This document shows positions 4,362-9,384 of a stretch of 9,384 bases of DNA, piece by piece; position 1 is the stretch's first letter; the number at the start of each line of letters is the position of its first letter. The position numbers and the translations under genes were made by a program. The notes beneath the pieces were generated by a model that saw only the letters and a list, made by a program, of their open reading frames with translations, did not search any database and was not told where the DNA came from. The DNA is taken from NCBI GenBank assembly GCA_017540945.1, contig JAFYAB010000134.1:1-9384 (forward strand), read 5' to 3'. The DNA is from Oscillospiraceae bacterium (GTDB taxonomy: Bacteria; Bacillota_A; Clostridia; Oscillospirales; Oscillospiraceae).

Positions 4362-6446
4362 ATGTGTGTTATTGTGAAGTTTGGAGCCTGGAAGGTATCG
4401 TCCTTCGATGCCGGGCAGGTGCGGGAGCTGGAGCAGGCGGGCTATGGGGCTCTCTGCGCCCGGATCCTGTCGGCGCGGGGCTATGGGGACGCGGCGGCGG
4501 CGCGGGAGTATCTCCGCGGCGACGCGCCCCTGAATTCCCCGTTCCTCATGAAGGACATGAAAGCCGCCGCGGACCGGGTGCGCCTGGCCGTGGCAAGAAG
4601 AGAACACATCGCCGTCTTCGGCGACTACGACGTGGACGGCATCACCTCCACCGCCCTGCTGACGGAGTTTCTGCGCGGCATGGGCGGGCGGGTCACGCCC
4701 TATATCCCGGCCCGGCTGGAGGAGGGCTACGGTCTCAACGAGCTGGCCATCCGCTGGCTGTATAAGCGGCAGGTGAACCTGATCGTCACCGTGGACTGCG
4801 GCATCACTGCCAACGCAGAGGCGGAGCTCTGCAAAAAGCTGGGCATGGATCTGGTGATCACCGACCACCACGAGTGCAAGGACGAGCTGCCCCGGGCTGC
4901 GGCGGTGGTGGACCCCCACCGGCCCGACTGCGGCTATCCCCACACGGACCTGTCCGGCGTGGGCGTGGCCTTCCAGCTGGCCTCCGCCATCTCCGGCAAC
5001 CAGGCCGGGCTGCTGGAGCGCTTCGCCGACCTGCTCTGTCTGGGCCTGGTGGCGGACGTGATGCCCCTGCGGGGCGAGGTGCGGACCATGGTGGTTAAGG
5101 GCCTCAACGCCCTGAGCCGCCCCCTGCGCCCCGGCATCGCCGCGCTGATGGAGGAATGCGGCTGCCTGGGCGGCCCTGTCACCACCTCCACCGTGGGCTA
5201 TCTGCTGGCACCCAGGATCAACGCCGCCGGCCGCATGGGCCAGGTGGAGCAGGCCTTGGAGCTCTTTATGACCCGGGACCCCGAGCGGGGCAAGGTCCTG
5301 GCGGAGAGTCTCTGCCGCCTCAACCGGGAGCGGCAGCGGGTGGAGGCCGGCATCTACCAGGAGGCCGTGGCCATGCTGGGCCCGGACGCCCATCCCCACG
5401 CCATCGTCCTGGCCGGGGAGACCTGGCACCAAGGCGTGGTGGGCATCGTGGCCTCCCGCCTGTCGGAGGAGTACAACTGTCCCGCCTTCCTGATCTGCAT
5501 GGACAAGGACCGGGGCAAGGCCTCCTCCCGGAGCTACGGCGGCTTCAATCTCTTTGCCGCCCTGACCCGGCTCTCGGATCTGCTGGAGAGCTTCGGCGGC
5601 CATGAGCTGGCGGCGGGCTTCACCATCCGCCGGGATCAGATCGACGCCTTCCGCACCGCGGTCACGGCCCTGGCGGAGCAGTTCCAGGCCTCCGGCCAGG
5701 CGGACAGCGCCTTGGCGGTGGACTGCGCGGTGGATTCCTCCCTGCTGACCCTGGAGAACATCCAGGCCCTGAACCAGCTGGAGCCCTGCGGCACCGGCTG
5801 CCCCATCCCCGTGCTCTGCGTGGAGGACGCCGTGGTGACCCAGCTCTCCGAGGTCGGGGGCGGCAAGCATCTACGGCTGACGATCCGCTGCAAAAACGGC
5901 CAGAGCCTGGCGGCCATCTTCTTCTCCCAGACGGCGCAGCGCATCGGCGTGGCCGTGGGCGACGCCGTGGACCTGGCCTTCACCCCCCAGATCAACGAGT
6001 TCCGGGGCACCCGCACGGTACAGCTTAATGTGGTGGATCTGCGGCTCAGCCGTCAGCTCCGAACCCAGACCGAGCGGGAGCGGGACCTGTATGGCCGCTT
6101 CACCCGCCGGGAACCCCTGAGCCCCGACGAGGCGGGGCAGCTGCTGCCCAACCGGGGAGAATTCGTGGCGGTCTGGCGCTATCTCATTGCCAACAGCCGG
6201 GAGGACCGGCTGCAGGAGAACTTCGCCTGCATGAGCCGCAAGATCATCCGCACCGCGGCCAAGACCCTGACCCTCAGCAAGACCCGGATCTGCCTGGACG
6301 TCTTCGCCGAGCAGGGCCTCATCGACCTGGACCCCAACCCCCGCTGCTGCCGCATCCGCATCACCACCGACGGCAGCAAGGTGGACCTGGATCAGAGCGC
6401 AATCGTCAAAGCCCTGCGGGCCGCCAAGGGCGGCAGCCGCCGGTAG
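4362..6446 (+). CDS. recJ: Single-stranded-DNA-specific exonuclease RecJ
   Basis: RecJ degrades single-stranded DNA 5' to 3' in recombination, mismatch and base-excision repair. The 694-residue product has the full DHH phosphoesterase core. It shows motif I GDYDVDG (87-93), VDCGIT (144-149), the DHH triad (168-170), LGLVADVMPL (228-237) and APRINAAGRMG (283-293). The DHHA1 domain follows with HQGVVGIVASRL (356-367), KASSRS and FGGHELAAGF (411-420), then an OB-fold-like segment near 490-590. It is shorter than some Firmicute RecJ proteins of 750-790 residues, the difference being in the C-terminal tail. The start is uncertain. The ATG at 4362 has no clear Shine-Dalgarno. A GTG at 4374 would give MKFGAW (690 residues), which looks more like related N-termini. 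It has its own promoter, and no strong terminator follows, so read-through into relA is possible. Confidence 0.95.
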   Translation: MCVIVKFGAWKVSSFDAGQVRELEQAGYGALCARILSARGYGDAAAAREYLRGDAPLNSPFLMKDMKAAADRVRLAVARREHIAVFGDYDVDGITSTALLTEFLRGMGGRVTPYIPARLEEGYGLNELAIRWLYKRQVNLIVTVDCGITANAEAELCKKLGMDLVITDHHECKDELPRAAAVVDPHRPDCGYPHTDLSGVGVAFQLASAISGNQAGLLERFADLLCLGLVADVMPLRGEVRTMVVKGLNALSRPLRPGIAALMEECGCLGGPVTTSTVGYLLAPRINAAGRMGQVEQALELFMTRDPERGKVLAESLCRLNRERQRVEAGIYQEAVAMLGPDAHPHAIVLAGETWHQGVVGIVASRLSEEYNCPAFLICMDKDRGKASSRSYGGFNLFAALTRLSDLLESFGGHELAAGFTIRRDQIDAFRTAVTALAEQFQASGQADSALAVDCAVDSSLLTLENIQALNQLEPCGTGCPIPVLCVEDAVVTQLSEVGGGKHLRLTIRCKNGQSLAAIFFSQTAQRIGVAVGDAVDLAFTPQINEFRGTRTVQLNVVDLRLSRQLRTQTERERDLYGRFTRREPLSPDEAGQLLPNRGEFVAVWRYLIANSREDRLQENFACMSRKIIRTAAKTLTLSKTRICLDVFAEQGLIDLDPNPRCCRIRITTDGSKVDLDQSAIVKALRAAKGGSRR

Positions 6447-6449
6447 GGA

Positions 6450-6465
6450 GGCCTGACCCCAGGCC
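6450..6465 (+). other. Weak hairpin after recJ
   Basis: GGCCTG (6450-6455) pairs with CAGGCC (6460-6465) four bases past the recJ stop, but only GCCGTTTCCCCC follows. Without a proper U-tract I do not call it a terminator. recJ and relA may therefore be transcribed together. Confidence 0.4.
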
Positions 6466-6487
6466 GCCGTTTCCCCCGCCCGGGACG

Positions 6488-6655
6488 AATTGAAAATTGA
6501 GAATTGAGAATTGAAAATTGTGGTATCGTTCAAATTGCCATTTGAACGATAATCCATGATTTGCGCTCGTTTCGATGATTTTCAATTCCATTTTGCAGAT
6601 GGCAATCTGCAAAACTCCGACAATTCTCAATTCTTACTTCTGAATTCTTAATTAT
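6488..6655. repeat. AT-rich palindromic MITE-like element between recJ and relA
   Basis: This stretch is strikingly AT-rich in a GC-rich background. The left edge holds tandem AATTGA-type repeats (6488-6520). AGAATTGAGAATTG (6500-6513) recurs inverted at 6621-6634, giving 14-bp inverted repeats near the ends. Inside are two hairpins. The first has 12-bp arms (6524-6535 with 6540-6551) around TGCC, the second 10-bp arms (6591-6600 with 6605-6614) around GGCA. The 7 bases 6534-6540 and 6600-6606 are complementary. No transposase frame is present and no clear target duplication was found. The right boundary is approximate, just before the relA ribosome binding site. No convincing relA promoter was seen in it. 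Confidence 0.65.
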
Positions 6656-6656
6656 C

Positions 6657-6664
6657 GAAAGGAG
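6657..6664 (+). promoter_or_regulatory. relA ribosome binding site
   Basis: AAAGGAGG is a full Shine-Dalgarno match. It lies 9 bases before the ATG at 6674 and 6 bases before an adjacent in-frame GTG at 6671, so both are possible. The ATG is preferred, and the difference is one residue. Confidence 0.85.
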
Positions 6665-6673
6665 GCCGCTGTG

Positions 6674-8854
6674 ATGGAGACCTTCGAGCAACACTATAAC
6701 GCCATGATGGAGGCCATCCGGACCTATGTGCCCAACACGGATCTGGATCAGGTGGAGCGGGCGGTCCAATACGCCACCGAGAAGCACAAGGACCAGAAGC
6801 GCAAGGACGGCTCCCCCTATATCATCCATCCCCTGGCGGTGGCGGAGATCGTGGCCGAGATCGGCCTGGACACCGACGCCATCGTGGCGGCCCTGCTCCA
6901 CGACTGCATCGAGGACACCTCCGCCTCCTTCGACGAGATTTCCAGGATTTTCGGCAAGACCGTGGCCGAGCTGGTGGAGGGCGTCACCAAGCTGACCCGG
7001 GTGGAGTTCTCCACCCTGGAGGAGCAGCAGGTGGAGAACCTGCGCAAGATGTTCATGGCCATGTCCAAGGACATCCGGGTGGTGCTGATCAAGATCTGCG
7101 ACCGGCTCCACAATCAGCGGACCATGGAATACCAGAGCAAGCCCAAGCAGGTCTCCAAGTCCATGGAGACCATGGACATCTACGCTCCCCTGGCCCACCG
7201 CCTGGGCATGCAGAAGATCAAATGGGAGCTGGAGGACAGCGCCCTGCAATACCTGGACCCCGAGGGCTACAAGGAACTGGTGGACTATCTGGATGCCCAC
7301 CACGACGAGGCCGAGGCCTTCATGCAGGAAATCCGGGAGAAGATCTCCGCCCGGCTGGAAGCCGTGGGCATCTCCTGCGAGATCACCAGCCGGATCAAGC
7401 ACGTCTACTCCATCTACCGGAAGATGAAGGAGCAGAACAAGTCCCTGGACGAGCTCTACGACCTCTACGCCTTCCGGGTCATCGTGGACAGCATCTCCGA
7501 CTGCTACAACGTCCTGGGCCACATCCATGAGATGTTCAAGCTGGTGCCGGGCCGCTTCAAGGACTATATCTCCACCCCCAAGCCCAACAACTACCAGAGC
7601 CTCCACACCACCGTCATCGGCGACGAGGGCATCCCCTTCGAGGTGCAGATCCGCACCAAGGAGATGCACGAGATCGCGGAGAACGGCATTGCGGCCCACT
7701 GGAAGTACAAGGAGGGCATCGGAGCGGGAGAAGGCAAGGAATTCGACTGGATCCGCAGGCTCCTGGAGGACCAGCAGGAGACCGACGCCGAGGACTACAT
7801 CCACAGCCTCAAGGTGGACATGTTCGACGACGAGGTGTTCGTCTTCTCGCCCCGGGGCAAGGTCATCTCCCTGCCCGCCGGCTCCACCCCCATCGACTTC
7901 GCCTACGCCATCCACTCCGGCGTGGGCAACACCATGATCGGCGCCAAGGTCAACAACCGCATCGCCAGTTATGACGTGAAGCTCCACAACGGCGACATCG
8001 TGGAGATCCTCACCTCCAAGTCCGCCAAGGGCCCCTCCCGGGACTGGCTCAACATCTGCAAATCCAACCAGGCCCGGTCCAAGATCAAGCAGTGGTTCAA
8101 GCGGGAGAAGCGGGAGGAGAATATCGCCCGGGGCAAGACCAGCTTTGAGGGCGAGCTCCGCCGCATGAACATCTCCCCGGCCCTGCTCCAGGATCCGGAG
8201 CTGCAGCCCCTGCTGCTGCGGAAGCTCTCCTTCGACTCTCTGGACGATATGTACGCCGCCATCGGCTACGGCGGCATCACCTCCATCAAGGCCATGGGCA
8301 AGATCCGGGAGGATCTGCTGAAGGCCAGCCGCGCCCCCGCGGCGCCCAAGGAGACCAAGGTTCTGGAGATCGCCCAGCCGGTCCAGCAGGACCGGCACGG
8401 AAACTCCGGCGTCATCGTGGAGGACATCGATTCCTGCATGATCAAGTTCTCCCGCTGCTGCACCCCGGTTCCCGGGGACGACATCGTGGGCTTCATCACC
8501 AAGGGCTACGGCGTCTCCATCCACCGGCGGGACTGCCCCAACGCCCGGGCCGCCAACAATCCGGACATGGCCGCCCGCTGGGTCAACGTCTCCTGGGTCA
8601 CCAGCGGCGAAAAGCCCTTTGCCACCACCCTGGAGGTCCTGTCCCAGGACCGGGACGGCCTGCTCCTGGACGTGTCCTCCGCCCTCACCACCCAGCAGAT
8701 CCGCATGAAGGAGATCAACGGCAAGGAGCTCCCCGGCGGCCGCTGCCAGTTCACCGTCACCTTCGAGGTCAAGGGCCTGGAGCAGCTCACCAACGTCATG
8801 AACCGCCTGCGGAGCATCGAGGGCGTCGTGGAGGTCAAGCGCGGGCAGAATTAG
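6674..8854 (+). CDS. relA: Bifunctional (p)ppGpp synthetase/hydrolase (Rel)
   Basis: Rel makes (p)ppGpp from ATP and GTP/GDP during amino-acid starvation and hydrolyses it otherwise, controlling the stringent response at the ribosome. The 726-residue product has the full long-RSH order. The HD hydrolase domain (about 20-190) has H52, H76-D77, the E80-D81 pair and D143 in CDRLHN. The synthetase domain (about 225-345) has D263 in YDLYAFR, YQSLH, and E323 in FEVQIRT. The TGS domain spans 388-448, a helical region follows, then a zinc-finger-like region with CC at 595-596, H617 and C621, and an ACT domain from about 646 to the end. The RFKD motif (294-297) is the basic form found in bifunctional enzymes, not the acidic EXDD of monofunctional RelA. 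All key residues of both activities are present, so both are inferred. The gene follows recJ and the AT-rich element; its promoter is not evident. Confidence 0.97.
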   Translation: METFEQHYNAMMEAIRTYVPNTDLDQVERAVQYATEKHKDQKRKDGSPYIIHPLAVAEIVAEIGLDTDAIVAALLHDCIEDTSASFDEISRIFGKTVAELVEGVTKLTRVEFSTLEEQQVENLRKMFMAMSKDIRVVLIKICDRLHNQRTMEYQSKPKQVSKSMETMDIYAPLAHRLGMQKIKWELEDSALQYLDPEGYKELVDYLDAHHDEAEAFMQEIREKISARLEAVGISCEITSRIKHVYSIYRKMKEQNKSLDELYDLYAFRVIVDSISDCYNVLGHIHEMFKLVPGRFKDYISTPKPNNYQSLHTTVIGDEGIPFEVQIRTKEMHEIAENGIAAHWKYKEGIGAGEGKEFDWIRRLLEDQQETDAEDYIHSLKVDMFDDEVFVFSPRGKVISLPAGSTPIDFAYAIHSGVGNTMIGAKVNNRIASYDVKLHNGDIVEILTSKSAKGPSRDWLNICKSNQARSKIKQWFKREKREENIARGKTSFEGELRRMNISPALLQDPELQPLLLRKLSFDSLDDMYAAIGYGGITSIKAMGKIREDLLKASRAPAAPKETKVLEIAQPVQQDRHGNSGVIVEDIDSCMIKFSRCCTPVPGDDIVGFITKGYGVSIHRRDCPNARAANNPDMAARWVNVSWVTSGEKPFATTLEVLSQDRDGLLLDVSSALTTQQIRMKEINGKELPGGRCQFTVTFEVKGLEQLTNVMNRLRSIEGVVEVKRGQN

Positions 8855-8933
8855 GGATCCGGGATTAAGGATTAGAGTGCTGGAAGGGGAAAGGTACACT
8901 CATAGAGCACCCGCCCGCCTGCGGTACCACCCC
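8855..8933 (+). other. Gap after relA, no clear terminator
   Basis: Short direct repeats (GGATCCGG, GGATTAAGGATTA) follow the relA stop. GTGCT near 8877 could pair with AGCAC near 8906, but the loop is long and no U-run follows. I see no canonical terminator and no gene. From about 8910 the sequence CCCGCCCGC resembles the linker of the adjoining array, possibly as a degraded unit. Confidence 0.4.
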
Positions 8934-9161
8934 CCGACGACCACCCACACCGTAGGGGCGCTCACCGAGCGCCCGCCCGCATCACCACCCTCCGACGACC
9001 ACCCACGCCGTAGGGGCTGCTCTTACCCGCAGGGTGAGCAGCCCGCCCCGCCGCAGGCGGGGAACGACCACCGCCAACACTGTAGGGCCGCTCACCGAGC
9101 GCCCGCCCGCATCACCACCCTCCGACCACCGCCAATACCGTAGGGGCGGCCATTGGCCGCC
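8934..9161 (+). repeat. Array of four GTAG-headed hairpins with conserved linkers
   Basis: GTAG heads occur at 8952, 9010, 9082 and 9140, spaced 58, 72 and 58 bases. Each is followed by a different GC-rich palindrome. These are GGGCGCTC/GAGCGCCC (8956-8974), GGGCTGCTC/GAGCAGCCC with an inner ACCC/GGGT stem (9014-9044), the first stem again with one change (9086-9104), and GGCGGCCA/TGGCCGCC (9145-9161). The second unit also carries a CCCCGCC/GGCGGGG hairpin (9046-9062), which accounts for its extra length. Linkers are nearly the same: 8959-8996 equals 9089-9126 over 38 bases, and the CCGACGACCACCCA at 8934 recurs at 8992. Frames crossing the array are low-complexity and not called. Confidence 0.8.
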
Positions 9162-9187
9162 AGCCCGAGGCAGAAACCCTCCGATTT

Positions 9188-9236
9188 TGTCATTCTGCCT
9201 TGCCCTGAGCGTAGTCGAAGGGGCAGCGAAGAATCC
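9188..9236 (+). repeat. Dispersed CTGAGCG/GTCGAA repeat, plus orientation
   Basis: It begins TGTCATTCTG, contains CCCTGAGCG and GTCGAAGGGGCA, and ends CGAAGAATCC. It shares the block order of the minus-strand member at 71-109. TGCCC/GGGCA can pair within it. It is not coding: the minus-strand frame through it (8982-9269) is a repeat translation. Confidence 0.6.
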
Positions 9237-9281
9237 GTCTCCTCTTTGCGTTTCGATCATCGCCTGCATTGCGTTTTATAG

Positions 9282-9384
9282 CAGGCCGGCATGCCTGCCG
9301 GCGGCCTGACTTTCTGATTGCGCAGAAAGTCAGCAAAGACGCACCGGGGAGAGGGAAGATTCCGAATCTCTCCCCTCTCCCCGG
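9282..9384. repeat. Run of three long hairpins at the right edge
   Basis: Three palindromes follow one another. CAGGCC/GGCCTG with inner GGCA/TGCC spans 9282-9308. CTGACTTTCTG/CAGAAAGTCAG (11-bp arms, 9306-9333) overlaps it. CCGGGGAGAGGG pairs with the CCTCTCCCCGG end, with inner AGATTC/GAATCT (9344-9384), near-perfect with a 2-base bulge. The last one reaches the window edge, so its context is unknown. No T-run follows any of them inside the window, so none is called a terminator. Confidence 0.6.

Noticed and set aside
4335..5870. Minus-strand open frame of 511 residues opposite recJ
   Set aside because: Antisense shadow of recJ with low-complexity composition, crossing the recJ promoter.
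6530..8899. Minus-strand open frame of 789 residues opposite relA, longer than relA itself
   Set aside because: Its length comes from the strong third-position GC bias of relA. The translation is Leu, Val, Gly, Asp and His rich with no family features, whereas the sense strand is an unambiguous Rel protein.
8952..9161. CRISPR-like regular spacing
   Set aside because: The palindromic units differ while the intervening sequence is conserved, the opposite of CRISPR. Only four units exist and no cas gene is present.
8877..9309. Short open frames on both strands over the right-hand repeat region
   Set aside because: They follow the hairpin array and dispersed repeat, are rich in Pro, Arg and Ala, and have no ribosome binding site.

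Overview
The window is a chromosomal housekeeping segment from a GC-rich bacterium. Gene content and style suggest a Gram-positive gut anaerobe of the Clostridia, most likely the Oscillospiraceae group (Flavonifractor/Oscillibacter-like). The pointers are a clostridial-type GreA, a bifunctional Rel protein, strong sigma-A type promoters, purine-rich ribosome binding sites, and intergenic DNA full of short palindromic repeats. The taxonomic placement is inference from style, not from a marker gene.

Layout. Bases 1-331 hold no gene, only repeats and hairpins, the last of which probably end the greA transcript. Two minus-strand genes follow: malQ (4-alpha-glucanotransferase, 2318 down to 831) and greA (transcript cleavage factor, 838 down to 332). 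Their reading frames overlap by 8 bases and they share one good promoter. A divergent intergenic region (2319-2817) contains the malQ promoter, three palindromic repeat copies including a large 29-bp inverted pair, and a near-consensus promoter. That promoter feeds a leader with an intrinsic terminator ahead of a plus-strand uracil permease gene (uraA, 2818-4245). A strong terminator and a new promoter separate uraA from recJ (single-strand DNA exonuclease, 4362-6446). recJ is followed by an AT-rich, MITE-like element (about 6488-6655) and then rel/relA ((p)ppGpp synthetase/hydrolase, 6674-8854). From 8855 to the end there is no gene, only an array of hairpin repeats and further repeat families.

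The genes do not form one pathway. They combine glucan metabolism with transcription elongation (malQ-greA), pyrimidine salvage (uraA), DNA repair (recJ) and the stringent response (relA). All five proteins look intact with their key catalytic residues.

The least ordinary content is between the genes. A family of hairpins shares a GTAG head but has different stem sequences. A short array near the right end has conserved linkers between variable hairpins. The uraA leader can be drawn in mutually exclusive folds. The AT-rich element between recJ and relA has two hairpins with complementary loops. I saw no defence system, phage, transposase, CRISPR array, tRNA or rRNA.
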